From: Leptospira sp.
GTDB taxonomy: Bacteria; Spirochaetota; Leptospiria; Leptospirales; Leptospiraceae
Length of the DNA stretch: 64,000 bases
Assembly: GCA_027533185.1 (NCBI GenBank)
Contig: JAPZTS010000012.1
Coordinates: forward strand, 38,108-102,107
Reading direction: 5' to 3'
Shown: in pieces, positions 9,456-19,500 of the stretch
How positions within the stretch are numbered: position 1 is the first letter of the stretch
Layout: every line of letters begins with the position of its first letter
Program-made: the position numbers and the translations under genes
Notes under the pieces: model-generated
What the model was told of the DNA's origin: nothing
The model's input: the letters and a program-made list of their open reading frames with translations, nothing else
Database searches by the model: none

Positions 9456-10628
9456 TTAAATTAACATGGTCTTTAATTCTCTTCTTGGAGTAAAATAATT
9501 ATAATCACTCCTTCCAATCCTTGCAATCATCTGAATTTTTTCCTGTCTACCAATTCCCATTTGTTTTTGAAAGGATTCACGGAGTGTGTCCATTTCACCG
9601 TATTCTTGTAAAATTTGACTCAATGGGTGCATTACATATCCATCCCTCTCTGCTGCGAGCTGGAAACGAACGTAATCTCGCCCAACATTAACCCAATCTT
9701 CCATTCCATTTGTTTTGGTTTTCCACATAACAATTCCTTTTGCAGATTGTATCTTTTTTTCATAATTTGCAAGGAATTGATTAACGCCTGTTTTGTTATG
9801 AAATTTTTCGGGCTCAGGTCCCATAAACAGAGTTTCTAACATCCATCTTTGGAATCCCGTAACACCTTGGTCTGGTAAGGCTATTCCATCTCGTTTGGCT
9901 TGAATCTCTTTATCGTTGAATCGAAACCAAATTCGGGACTCATCCGCGGTTCTTAGATTCAAGGTTTCAACTTTCATCGCATCCATCGCCTGACGGATGA
10001 TATCCTTAATTTCGTCTTCCTTCAAAAAAGTAAAAATTTCAGAGTATTTTGGATTCGAACCATCGAGGATCTTATCTAATTCTTCTTGTTTGAGAAAATC
10101 ACCATTGTATGCCGTTCGTACCGTATGCCTTTTGTCCAAAAATGGAAATAGAGAATCCGCTTGGAGTGAGCTAGTTTTGGACATCAATTTTATTTTTGCG
10201 ACCGGCTTTTTACCTATCTCTTTAGATGGATACGGTCCTTCGGGAAACAGTTTTATTTTAGTCTCAAATCCAAGCGAACTTGCAGCGATCGACAAACACT
10301 CTATAAATGTTCCCTGTCCAATATGGATTTGGCGTGTGCTAGGATCCGTAACGGGGAGGATACGTGATTCGTCTACATACAATAGCATTTCTTCTGGGTT
10401 TAGAATTTTAAACTTCCATGCTTGCGTATTGTGTGGATTTGGTGCCGTAATTCCAAAAAGAATGGCGTTTAAGATTGGTTCCTTAAAAATCTCCTTTCGG
10501 TCTTTGGTCTCCGTTTCTTTTTTTTCCAATTGCCGAGGAAAAAAGGAGGAACAATGTTTCAGAAACATAACGGCCGATATTGTGATACCGGCTTGGGATA
10601 AAAATTGGTTTCGATTGATTTGGTTCAT
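9456..10628 (-). CDS. Acg-family nitroreductase-like FMN oxidoreductase
   Basis: A 390-residue protein of the nitroreductase fold. The diagnostic segment is TAPNPHNTQAWKF near residues 60-72, where other members bind FMN phosphate, followed by the early strand pair (LLYVDESRILPVTDPSTRQI) and a long C-terminal half. The length matches the Acg group (double nitroreductase domain with a lid, thought to store or sequester FMN) and not the ~200-residue classic enzymes. The N-terminus (NRNQFLSQAGITISAVMFLK) looks like a Tat-type leader, but the twin arginine is not present, so export is uncertain. The downstream end converges on the lipoprotein gene at 8868-9398. Confidence 0.82.
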   Translation of the reverse strand: MNQINRNQFLSQAGITISAVMFLKHCSSFFPRQLEKKETETKDRKEIFKEPILNAILFGITAPNPHNTQAWKFKILNPEEMLLYVDESRILPVTDPSTRQIHIGQGTFIECLSIAASSLGFETKIKLFPEGPYPSKEIGKKPVAKIKLMSKTSSLQADSLFPFLDKRHTVRTAYNGDFLKQEELDKILDGSNPKYSEIFTFLKEDEIKDIIRQAMDAMKVETLNLRTADESRIWFRFNDKEIQAKRDGIALPDQGVTGFQRWMLETLFMGPEPEKFHNKTGVNQFLANYEKKIQSAKGIVMWKTKTNGMEDWVNVGRDYVRFQLAAERDGYVMHPLSQILQEYGEMDTLRESFQKQMGIGRQEKIQMIARIGRSDYNYFTPRRELKTMLI

Positions 10629-10646
10629 ATGAGAATACCTATCCTT

Positions 10647-11264
10647 TTATAAACGAGTTCCAATGATGAGATTTCCTTCTAAAAATGTTTCCGTTTTACC
10701 ATCTCTTGGTCCGATGATTCCAGAACCATGCAATCCATGAAGTACCCCGAATTGAGGAATCATGTACACTGTTTTTTCTTCATTTAAAAAAAATCTGTAT
10801 CCAACCAATGCTTCGGCAAACTGAACTCTTCCTTCGTAATCCCTCTCTACTTGTTTGTATGCATAGGCTCTAATTTCTGGACTATCGGATAGGAAAGCAT
10901 AAGGCCCGATATATCTTCTGTTCCATTTATTATTATCAGCCCAAACATATCCAATATAATAATTGGCTTCAATGTTCCAATTCTCGTTGAAGTAATGACG
11001 GTAACCGAACGAAGCAGCATATTCATCTATAACATCAACAACATCGTGTTTCACTCTCGGTCTGATAAAAGCTCCAATTTTCAGTTCTCCATGCGCAGAA
11101 TTCCAATCTCCCCAAATCGTCCGAGTCGCTTGGATCCGACCGATGTGAATCGTCGGAATAAAAGGTTGAATCAGTTCCGTTTCAACGGCCCATTTCTTTT
11201 CTTCAGCTAACAAATTTTTAGCGAACAAACAAACTACTAATAAAAATATTTTTTGATTTTTCAT
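10647..11264 (-). CDS. outer-membrane beta-barrel protein
   Basis: A 205-residue protein with a signal peptide (about residues 1-20, ending LLA) and alternating aromatic beta strands throughout (YAASFGYRHYFNENWNIEAN, AEALVGYRFFLNEEK, FLEGNLIIGTRL), as in small porin-like or OmpW-like barrels. I chose the ATG at 11264, not the more upstream one at 11279, because AGAGGG lies six bases before it. It is the gene just downstream of the Crp/Fnr regulator, and a perfect Fnr-type box lies inside the end of that regulator gene at 11341-11354. A 18-base gap separates it from the nitroreductase gene, so the two may be cotranscribed. Confidence 0.75.
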   Translation of the reverse strand: MKNQKIFLLVVCLFAKNLLAEEKKWAVETELIQPFIPTIHIGRIQATRTIWGDWNSAHGELKIGAFIRPRVKHDVVDVIDEYAASFGYRHYFNENWNIEANYYIGYVWADNNKWNRRYIGPYAFLSDSPEIRAYAYKQVERDYEGRVQFAEALVGYRFFLNEEKTVYMIPQFGVLHGLHGSGIIGPRDGKTETFLEGNLIIGTRL

Positions 11265-11319
11265 AATCCCTCTTAGCATTCAGAATACAGGATTCCGAAT
11301 CGGAAGAAAATGATCCTGA

Positions 11320-11979
11320 TTAAGGACTTGGAGCTTTTTCTTGATCTAGATCAATATCTTGAGCTTGTTTTTGAATTCTGCTGTAGGCTTCTGGTGTAAG
11401 GTTCAAATAGGATGCCAATATATACTGAGGAACTCGCCCTAAAAGGGAAGCTCGCAACTTTCGAAATTCTAAAAACCGTTCCAAGGCAGTCTTTTGATTT
11501 TCCAACACTTTTTTGGTTAAAAAGATAAGAGCACGTTCGATTTGTTTGCGAAAGAAGATTGCAAATTCTATGGATTGGGTCTCTAAAAATTGAATGTCTG
11601 ATTTATAAAGGAGAAAGACCTTCGAATCCTCAAGAGCATCCATTTGGAAACCGAAGGACTGGTTGCTAAAAAAACTTCCACTTTCTGTGAAAAAGTCTCC
11701 GGCTGTAAAAATGTTTCGAGTATATTCTCTTCCCTCGTGGTGGTTGCAGATTCTGAGGATACCTTCCATAAGAAAGATGCAATAATTTGCAATTTCACCA
11801 GGCCGAAGTAGGATCTGATTCTTTTGAAGCTCCACATATTTCACGTGCTGCACAAGCAAAGACCAATCCTTTTGGGATAGCCGAGCATCGAGGTCAAATC
11901 GTTCCTTCAATTGATCAAACATAAATCGGATTTGGTTCCCGCCCAAGTAAAACTCGAACTCCTGAAATGGCGATTGCAT
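11320..11979 (-). CDS. Crp/Fnr-family transcription regulator
   Basis: A 219-residue regulator. The N-terminal cyclic-nucleotide-binding beta roll (about residues 30-140) shows LLRPGEIANYCIFLMEGILR and FFTESGSFF; a connecting helix and a reduced helix-turn-helix (YILASYLNLTPEAYSRIQKQ) follow. It lacks the cysteine cluster of true Fnr and the full RxxS cAMP signature, so the ligand is unclear. An internal ATG at 11922 (MFDQLKERF) would begin exactly at the domain and is a reasonable alternative start. It is divergent from the PAS kinase at 12080. Two adenylate cyclases in this window could supply a cyclic nucleotide. Confidence 0.85.
   Translation of the reverse strand: MQSPFQEFEFYLGGNQIRFMFDQLKERFDLDARLSQKDWSLLVQHVKYVELQKNQILLRPGEIANYCIFLMEGILRICNHHEGREYTRNIFTAGDFFTESGSFFSNQSFGFQMDALEDSKVFLLYKSDIQFLETQSIEFAIFFRKQIERALIFLTKKVLENQKTALERFLEFRKLRASLLGRVPQYILASYLNLTPEAYSRIQKQAQDIDLDQEKAPSP
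11341..11354. promoter_or_regulatory. perfect Fnr/Crp-type box (TTGATCTAGATCAA)
   Basis: A 14-base perfect palindrome that matches the Fnr consensus TTGAT-N4-ATCAA. It lies within the last codons of the Crp/Fnr gene (Asp-Leu-Asp-Gln), 77 bases upstream of the barrel-protein start at 11264. The identical 14-mer occurs at 56483-56496 in a non-coding region. A role in the barrel promoter is inferred. Confidence 0.4.
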
Positions 11980-12057
11980 TTCATCTTGGCTCTTTCTATT
12001 TTTTTACCAATTCTTGCGTTTTTTTTGAAATTTCTAGGGAAATCCCAAAAAGAATCG

Positions 12058-12077
12058 TCTACCCTTTGGGGGGTAGA
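12058..12077 (+). promoter_or_regulatory. hairpin covering the ribosome binding site of the 12080 kinase gene
   Basis: Arms TCTACCC and GGGTAGA (7 of 7 pairs) enclose a six-base loop TTTGGG. The 3' arm and loop contain the G-rich Shine-Dalgarno region, and the hairpin ends two bases before the ATG at 12080. In RNA it would hide the ribosome site. It might instead be a DNA operator in the divergent promoter region. Confidence 0.45.
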
Positions 12078-12079
12078 GT

Positions 12080-14449
12080 ATGGAACTGGTTCAGGCCATT
12101 GATACGATTCTTGCCGCTAAATTGGAGTTAGAGACTGCCTGGGATGGCAATCCTTTGCCTTCCTTTGTGTTAACTGCCGACCTTCGGATCCAACGTTGCA
12201 ATCAGGCAGCCTGTCATCTTTTTGAAAGAGAGTATCCGGAACTTCTCGGGGCAGATTTGGTTTCCCTTATTTGGAAGGAAGAAGTCGCTGAAGAAATTCG
12301 CTCCACCCTTCTTCGTTCGACCAATCTCTCTTCCTTTCCCGTCATTCTTTCCAAAATTCCTGGTAGCTTTCAAATTCTATCCAAACCCATTCCTGAAGAT
12401 CAAAGAGTCCTCTTTCTTTTGAATTTGGAAACCATTCCCATTTCCGAGAACCGAGAGGAAGAGGCCCGTTTGAAATTGGCATTGGAAAGTGGTCGATCCG
12501 GCGTTTGGGACTTTTCCCTCAGGCACGGGCAGGCTTACTTCAGCCCCGAATATGCGAGAATCTTAGGATTTGAACCGGATCAGTTTCCGCAGAATTTTAC
12601 CCATTGGGAAACCCTGGTTCACTGGGAGGACAGGGAGCGTGTGCGTGCGTTATTTGAAAACTATCTAAATGGCTCTATCGAATCGCATGATATGGAAATT
12701 AAAATGTTCTCAAGAACTGGTAAATCCATTTGGATTTGGAGTCGGGGAAAGGTGGTCGAAAGAGATGAAAACGATTTGCCTGTTCGAGTTGTCGGAACCC
12801 ACTTAGATATCACCGAACGAAAAAAAACGGAAATACGTACAGAAGCAGTTCTCTTACTCGGACAAAAACAATCAGAAGAAACTGTAGATTCTTTGCTGAG
12901 AATTGCTTTAGAATACATAATCCAACTAACCAGTAGCGAATGGGCAATTATTAGAATGGCGTCTTCCAGCGGCAACGTACAGGATTTAGGTGTAAAAATA
13001 AAACGATCTCAATCACAAGTAAGCTACCTACCCTTCGCAATCACCAATTCTGAGATGAAAAAGATGCAAACTTTGGAGGTCCATTTTGAACGGAAGGAAC
13101 AATACAGCTTCACTGTGATTGTGGGACAAAAACGTGCCGAGTATGAGGAAACGGATTCAAAAGAAATCCAACTATTAGGAACAGAACTTTTGAATATTTT
13201 ACTCCGAAAGAGAACGGAGGAACTCCTCCTTGCAAGTGAATGGAACTTACAATCTATTGTGGAATGTTCTTCTAACGGAATTCTGATCTTACAGGAAGGT
13301 AAAATCATATTCTTCAATCGGAGTGCTGAAATCTTACTTGCGCAGTCGAAGGCAGATTTAAAAACAAAATCGATTTCAGATGTTTTAGGTTTTTTGAGTG
13401 GAGAGGATCCCGAAGAATTTATGAGTCAACTAAGTAATAACAAGATGACTCCAGACCAAAACAATATTGAAAAATATACTCTCTTAACCAATGGGCAAAA
13501 AAAATGGTTTAGTTATTGGGCTGTTGAAATCATTTTCAATGGTAATGTTGCCACTTTGGTTAATATTACAGATGTTACACGTACAAAAGAAACAGAGAAA
13601 CAACTCCTTCAAACCGAAAAATTAGCGACTATTGGTCAATTGGCTGCCGGCGTGGCCCATGAAATCAACAATCCTATGGCTTTTATTTCTAGTAATTTGG
13701 AAATGATGAAACGAAACCAGAAAGACCTAGTTGCTTTTATAGAAAATGTTAGAACCACCCTCTCTTCGTTTCAAAATATTCCGCAAATCCAAAGTTTACT
13801 CAACAAATACGATTCCTCAGATCTATCTGAGATATTAAAAGACACAAAAGATATGTTGGATGAGTCCATAGATGGAGCGGGTCGTGTTGTTGAAATTGTA
13901 AAAAATATCAAAAGTTTTGCTCATGTTGACAAAGAGGAGAATTTTGTTGCCTGCAGTCTCAACGACATCATAAAACAAGCAATGAATCTGAGTCATCACA
14001 ATATCAAGTACGATTGTGTCGTTGAATTAAAGTTAAATGATAAATTACCAAAAATTGAATGTAGACCACAAGAGATAGGACAAGTATTGATAAACCTATT
14101 AGTAAATGCCGGTCATGCAATCGAAGAAAAGAAAAAACTAGGACTCTTTCCAGAAACTCAAAGCGAAAAACCAGGAAAAATTGAAATTTATACAGATCTG
14201 ATTGCCCAAGAACTCGGTGAACAAGTTGTAAGGCTTCGAGTAAAAGATAATGGGATCGGTATTCCCAAAGAAATCTTGTCCAGAATCTTTGATCCTTTTT
14301 TTTCAACGAAAGAAACGGGTGAAGGAACTGGATTGGGTCTTTCGATCAGTATGGATATCATTCGAAAACACAAAGGAAATATACAGGTAGAAAGTGTTCG
14401 CTGTGAAGGTACAACGTTTGAAGTTTATTTACCCATAAAGGAGGGTTAA
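12080..14449 (+). CDS. PAS/GAF sensor histidine kinase
   Basis: A 789-residue soluble kinase. Domains in order: PAS (about 18-115), a second PAS with PAC motif (about 130-255, ending RVVGTHLDITERKK), a GAF-like region (about 260-385), a third PAS (about 390-510, SIVECSSNGILILQEGKIIF), DHp with His527 (GVAHEINNPMAF), and the ATPase domain (LLVNAGHAIEE, DNGIGIP, TGEGTGLGLSIS). No membrane segment, so it senses a cytoplasmic signal such as redox state or a small ligand. The receiver gene follows four bases after the stop and is the obvious partner. The ribosome site lies in a hairpin (12058-12077). Confidence 0.92.
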   Translation: MELVQAIDTILAAKLELETAWDGNPLPSFVLTADLRIQRCNQAACHLFEREYPELLGADLVSLIWKEEVAEEIRSTLLRSTNLSSFPVILSKIPGSFQILSKPIPEDQRVLFLLNLETIPISENREEEARLKLALESGRSGVWDFSLRHGQAYFSPEYARILGFEPDQFPQNFTHWETLVHWEDRERVRALFENYLNGSIESHDMEIKMFSRTGKSIWIWSRGKVVERDENDLPVRVVGTHLDITERKKTEIRTEAVLLLGQKQSEETVDSLLRIALEYIIQLTSSEWAIIRMASSSGNVQDLGVKIKRSQSQVSYLPFAITNSEMKKMQTLEVHFERKEQYSFTVIVGQKRAEYEETDSKEIQLLGTELLNILLRKRTEELLLASEWNLQSIVECSSNGILILQEGKIIFFNRSAEILLAQSKADLKTKSISDVLGFLSGEDPEEFMSQLSNNKMTPDQNNIEKYTLLTNGQKKWFSYWAVEIIFNGNVATLVNITDVTRTKETEKQLLQTEKLATIGQLAAGVAHEINNPMAFISSNLEMMKRNQKDLVAFIENVRTTLSSFQNIPQIQSLLNKYDSSDLSEILKDTKDMLDESIDGAGRVVEIVKNIKSFAHVDKEENFVACSLNDIIKQAMNLSHHNIKYDCVVELKLNDKLPKIECRPQEIGQVLINLLVNAGHAIEEKKKLGLFPETQSEKPGKIEIYTDLIAQELGEQVVRLRVKDNGIGIPKEILSRIFDPFFSTKETGEGTGLGLSISMDIIRKHKGNIQVESVRCEGTTFEVYLPIKEG

Positions 14450-14453
14450 AATC

Positions 14454-14930
14454 ATGTCCTCAACAAACATTGATGAGTTGATGTCCGATATTGAATCAAA
14501 AGTAAATAAAATGGACTTAGATGAAAAAGTTTACAAAATCGTTATGGTAGACGATGTCAAAACTATTTCTTCATCTATGAAACGAGAATTGACCTTTGTG
14601 AACAGAAAAAAGGAAAACATTCGATTGGTAATTACTGATTTCCAAGATCCTGAAGTCGCCGTTGACTATCTCAAAAAATACAAACCAGATCTATTGATAT
14701 CGGATATAAAAATGCCTTATCTATCAGGAGATAAACTGGTAGAAACGATTAAAAAAATCTACCCGGATCTTCCAGTGATCGTTGTCACTGGGTTTGCCAC
14801 TAAAGAGAACATTCTGTCCGTTTATAAATCTGATAAAAATAGTATCATCCTCTCCAAACCCTGGGCACCCGAACGATTTATTGAGGCTGTGAACCAGCTC
14901 TTGGGAACAGATTTTTCTTGGACAGATTGA
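14454..14930 (+). CDS. single-domain response regulator
   Basis: A 158-residue receiver protein with no output domain. After a ~30-residue N-terminal extension come the acidic pair (MVDDVKTISS), phospho-acceptor Asp84 (LISDIKMPYLSGD), the Thr switch (VIVVTGF) and the Lys (LSKPW). It is coupled to the PAS kinase (four-base gap; GGAGG before the ATG) and should act as phosphotransfer intermediate or by protein contact. It converges on the Crp-type gene at 14993. Confidence 0.92.
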   Translation: MSSTNIDELMSDIESKVNKMDLDEKVYKIVMVDDVKTISSSMKRELTFVNRKKENIRLVITDFQDPEVAVDYLKKYKPDLLISDIKMPYLSGDKLVETIKKIYPDLPVIVVTGFATKENILSVYKSDKNSIILSKPWAPERFIEAVNQLLGTDFSWTD

Positions 14931-14951
14931 CTCCTAGCACCAACACGTCAA

Positions 14952-14983
14952 AAGTATAACGTATCCGATGGAAAATTATACTT
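14952..14983. terminator. inverted repeat between convergent genes, possible terminator
   Basis: Perfect eight-base arms AAGTATAA and TTATACTT are separated by 16 bases between the converging stops at 14930 and 14993. There is no strong T-run and the stem is A+T-rich, so a terminator role is only possible. Confidence 0.3.
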
Positions 14984-14992
14984 GTAACTGCA

Positions 14993-15589
14993 TTAATTTT
15001 TCTTGAGTGAATTTTTAATTCTACTCAGACTAACTGGAGTAATTCGAAGATAGGACGCGAGCTGCTTTTGAGTCAAAAAAGATTCCAATTCTGGTTTTTC
15101 TTTTGTGAGCACTAGGTAACGGTCTTTTGCATCCATGGTCAAGAGTTCGAATTCTCGTTTGGCCTTTTTACAAAATAAAGATTCTACGAGCCTAAGTCGG
15201 AATTCCTTCCAAATCAGCTCTCTTTGGCTCAGTTCTATAAATTGGGAAAAGGGAGCGGCATACAATGTAACTTCTTGGAGAGTACGGATCGAACAGGTGG
15301 AGGGTTTTTGCGAGAGTAGATCATAATAAGAACCTGTGAATTCTCCTGGAAACACATAGGATTTCACGTATTCGTCACCCTTTGACGTTTGGTAGCTTTC
15401 TTTCATTACGCCTGATACCAGAATGGCGAGTTCTCTTGCTTCTTTGCCTTCTCGCAGAAAGAATTCGCCTGCTCCTAAGATTCTACGTGTAAAAAAGGAA
15501 TTAGGCAAAGAATTCCAAACAGATTTGGAAATTGGAACCACTGCGTTACATACTTGGTGGAGAAATTCTAATTCTTTTGAAAGGTCCAA
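14993..15589 (-). CDS. Crp/Fnr-family transcription regulator
   Basis: A 198-residue regulator with a cyclic-nucleotide-type beta roll (about 25-125: GAGEFFLREGKEARELAILV, YVFPGEFTGSYYDLL) and a C-terminal winged helix (LTQKQLASYLRITPVSLSRI) that is better preserved than that of the paralogue at 11320. No iron-sulfur cysteine motif. Compared with Crp the effector-contact residues are altered, so the ligand is unknown. It lies 43 bases downstream of the alpha/beta hydrolase gene in the same direction and is probably cotranscribed with it. Confidence 0.87.
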   Translation of the reverse strand: MDLSKELEFLHQVCNAVVPISKSVWNSLPNSFFTRRILGAGEFFLREGKEARELAILVSGVMKESYQTSKGDEYVKSYVFPGEFTGSYYDLLSQKPSTCSIRTLQEVTLYAAPFSQFIELSQRELIWKEFRLRLVESLFCKKAKREFELLTMDAKDRYLVLTKEKPELESFLTQKQLASYLRITPVSLSRIKNSLKKN

Positions 15590-15632
15590 AGGTTACCCTT
15601 CGGAAAGTATTTCTTGGATGCCAAACGAATGG

Positions 15633-16439
15633 CTAGTGAATTTTTGCAAAAAATGTTTCGACTGTTTTCAAAAAGAGTTTTGGCTCTTCGGCAAAGGGAA
15701 GATGTCCCGTAGGTAAAATTTGCAATTCCGAATTGTGAATTGAGTATTGAAACTGATATCCTAAAGAGACGGGAATGACGGGATCATACTTTCCCCAGAC
15801 CAACAAGACGGGTATCTTTAGGGACGAGAGTCTAGCGGATAGATTTAGCCTTGGGTCTAAAAAACTTTTCCATATCAGCGCATTGGTTTGGATCGAATTA
15901 GAGTTTGACCTCTGTTTTGCGATCTCTTCTAGGATACGCTTAGTATCTCCATTCCGTTTTTTTAGATAAAACTTGGGAAATAGATTCCAAAACAAATAGG
16001 TAAACCAAGCTTCTGATTTTAACTTGATAAAAAACTTGGAAAATAGATCCAATTGACTGATTCCTGCAGAGTCAACTAAAATAAGCCCAGTTACCTTGGA
16101 AGGTTGATCAAGTGCTACTTGGATGGCCGCATAACCACCAATGGAATTGCCCAAGAGAAGGACCTCTTCGGTACGTGTTTTTTCCAGTATCTCTGTTAGT
16201 ATTTGAGGAAAGAATACACTTGAGATCGGTTCTGGATATTCCCAAGTAGATTCTCCATGCCCTGGCCAATCGAAGGTCCAAACCTCTCCATATTTTGCAA
16301 AAGAAACTTGGATGGACAAAAAGTCCTTACGATCGTGTCCTGCTGCATGTAAAAGAAAGATCCGTTTCCCAACACCTAGCTTACTGTAGACGATAGTGCC
16401 AAACTTTGTTTTGATTGTTCCTGTTTCTTGCTTTATCAT
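15633..16439 (-). CDS. alpha/beta hydrolase
   Basis: A 268-residue cytosolic hydrolase. The fold is shown by the oxyanion-side motif LLHAAGHDRKDF, the DWPGHGES turn, the nucleophile elbow with Ser99 (LGNSIGGYAA), the acid in LVWGKYDPVIPV and the catalytic His in LPTGHLPFAEEP. The triad is therefore complete. Substrate is unknown; relatives include esterases, C-C hydrolases and haloperoxidase-like enzymes. It forms a two-gene unit with the downstream Crp-type regulator. Confidence 0.88.
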   Translation of the reverse strand: MIKQETGTIKTKFGTIVYSKLGVGKRIFLLHAAGHDRKDFLSIQVSFAKYGEVWTFDWPGHGESTWEYPEPISSVFFPQILTEILEKTRTEEVLLLGNSIGGYAAIQVALDQPSKVTGLILVDSAGISQLDLFSKFFIKLKSEAWFTYLFWNLFPKFYLKKRNGDTKRILEEIAKQRSNSNSIQTNALIWKSFLDPRLNLSARLSSLKIPVLLVWGKYDPVIPVSLGYQFQYSIHNSELQILPTGHLPFAEEPKLFLKTVETFFAKIH

Positions 16440-16510
16440 AAGAATAATTGGAAGCCAGAGCTTTTAATGGTCAATATCTCTTTTTGTTACTTCCGAATAA
16501 GTCAATTATC

Positions 16511-19500
16511 TTATGTTAACTTCTTTTTTCGAAACCAAAGATAAACTGCTGGTAAGACAAATAAGGTAAGCAGGCTACAAGTAAAAAGTCCACCGATAAC
16601 CACAGTGGCTAAAGGCCTTTGTACCTCTGCACCCGGCGAAGTACTAAGAGCCATAGGCACAAAGCCAATGGATGCAAGGAGGGCCGTGGTTAAAACAGGA
16701 CGTAACCTTGAGAGACTAGCCTTTCTAACCGCATCAGCCGAGGATCTCCCATCTTTTTCCAAATCTAACATAAAACTAACAAGTACAAGTCCGTTTAACA
16801 CAGCTACCCCAAAAAGTGCGATAAAGCCTATACCAGCCGAAATACTAAAATGCAAGCCCCGGAGATACAAAAGAAAAACTCCTCCAGTGATCGCAAAAGG
16901 AATGTTTAAAAAAATCAATCCTGCCATTGCCAGATCTGAGAATGCAAAGTATAATAAACAGATAATCACAAACAAAGTAATCGGAACCACAATTTGTAAC
17001 GTTTTCATGGCAGATGCGAATTTTTGAAATTCTCCTCCCAAACTATAATGATAACCAGGAGGAAGCCTTAGCTTATCGTTTAGAATATTTTGAACACTTT
17101 GTACTGTATTTACCATATCTCTTTCACGTATATTAAACTGAACTAAAGCATAACGATTTTGGTTTTGATGGTAGATTTGTACGGGACCTTCCTCCAATTG
17201 AACGGAGGCTAACTCACCTAAGGGAACAAAATTATTTTTTTGAGTTGTGATAGGAATGCTTCGAATCTGATTCAAATCTGGTTTGGTTTCTGTTTTGACA
17301 TGGATAGGAAAACGTTTCATTCCTTCATAAACGATTCCAGCATAAACTCCCGAGGACAAAGACTCCACTACTTGATTGAATTCATCAATACTGATTTGGA
17401 AACGAGCTAGCCGTTCGCGGTCCGGCCGAATCCTTAGGTATTCTAACCCCGAAATCTGTTCAATTCTAAGGTTCGCAACACCCGCTTCCTTTCCAATTAA
17501 ATCTGACACCTGTTCTGCGAGTTCTTTGAGAATCGAGAGATCTTCGCCAAAGATTTTGATACCTACATCGGCACGAATCCCAGCCATAATTTCATTGTTT
17601 CTCATTTCAATTGGTTGGGAGAGTCCGAAGGCGATCTCTGGTGCAGCAGATTTCAGAATCGATTCAATTTTGGATTCCAACTCTTCTTTGGAGAGTGTCC
17701 ACTCGGATCTTGGTTTAAGACCTAAATACATATCCGACTTTTCAACACCCATGGGTTCAATGGCAAGTTCTGGAGAGCCAGTCCGAGAGACAATATTTTG
17801 GATTTCTGGAATCGTTTCTAAGAGTGCTTTCTCCATCCTGAGGGAAGATTGTAAAGACTCCGTCAGCGTAGTCGAAGGCAAACGACTCACTTCGACAAGC
17901 ATATTTCCTTCATCTAATTTGGGGAGAAATTCGCCTCCCATATTCCAAATCAAGAGAACAGTAACGGCAAGTATGAGACCAGAGCTCCAGAAGATAGGTT
18001 TGGGATTTCTTAAAACTTCGCCTAATTTAGGCTCATACCAATCGTGTATCTTTCGGAATATTTTAGTTTCTTCCTCCGTTGACAAGGAAGGCTTTAAGAA
18101 AAGGGATGTAAGCACTGGGATAGTTGTTAAAGTTAGAATGAAGGAACCGAATAGAATAAAAAGTACGGTGGTTGCCATCGGTATAAACATCTTTCCTTCC
18201 GTTCCATCTAAAGTGAGGATCGGGAGGTAAACAAGGGCAATGATGATCTCACCAAAGATAGTCGCTTTTCGAACTTCAATGGCAGAAAGGAGAATAGTTT
18301 CATCTATTTCTTCTTGGGTAATTTCGACTTTTGATCTCAATTTAACTTCTCGTAGGTGTCTGTGCGCGTTATCTACCAGAATCACTGCCCCATCCACAAT
18401 AAGTCCAAAGTCAATGGCTCCCATTGACATAAGATTGGCAGGCAAATCTCGTAAAAACATACAAAGTATGGCAAATAACATGGCTAAGGGTATAACCATT
18501 GCAATAACGATCCCAGAACGAAAATCACCTAACATTAAAAAAAGAATTAAGATAACTAAAATCGCACCCTCGAGTAGATTCCAAAGAATAGTTCGTAAGG
18601 TATTTTTTACCATGATCGAACGATCATAGTAGGGTTTTATCTGCATGCCCATGGGAAGGGTTTTTTGGATTTCGATAACCTTCTCTTGGACGGCCTTAGT
18701 TACTTGGAGCGAGTTTTCACCAAGGAGCATTAAAGTCACGGCTCCAACTACTTCTGATTTCCCATTGGAGGTTGCTGCTCCTTTTCGCAAACGGTATCCC
18801 TCTTCGATAGTTGCCATCGTATTTAAAAAAATGGGCAATCCATCACTTGCGGTCCCAACCCGAATTTGGGAAAAGTCTTTGGGTGTTTGTAGGAGACCAT
18901 TGCTTCCTACAATCCATTGTTCTTCCGATTTTTCGAGATATCCACTCCCAGTAGAGCGGTTGTTAGACTCAATAGCTTTGATAATATCTGACAAAGAAAC
19001 ACCGACCGACGTTGCTTTTTGCGGATTCACGAGAATTTGGTATTGTTTATTAAATCCTCCAAAGCTATTGACTTCAACGATTCCCGGAACAGTCTTTAGA
19101 ATGGGATTGATATTCCAATTGAGATAGGTTGTGAGTTCTAGATGGCTATGGTTCTCACTTTCTAAGGTAAATTGATAAACTTCTCCAAGTCCCGTTGTGA
19201 TAGGAGCTAAGGTAGGTTTGCCAAAGGAAGCGGGAATTCCTTCTTGGGCTTCGTTTAATTTTTCGCTTACCAACTGCCGGCATTTGAAAAGGTCACTTCC
19301 CTCAGTAAACACAGCAGTCACCAATGAAAAGCCATATCGTGACACAGATCTCACTTCGACCAAATTGGGAATTCCCGTAATTGCACGTTCTACAGGTAGA
19401 CTAATATATAGTTCAATTTCGAGAGCAGACAGAGATGGTGAAGTGGTTACAACTTGAACTTGGACGTTGGTTATATCTGGTACTGCATCAACCTTCAACT

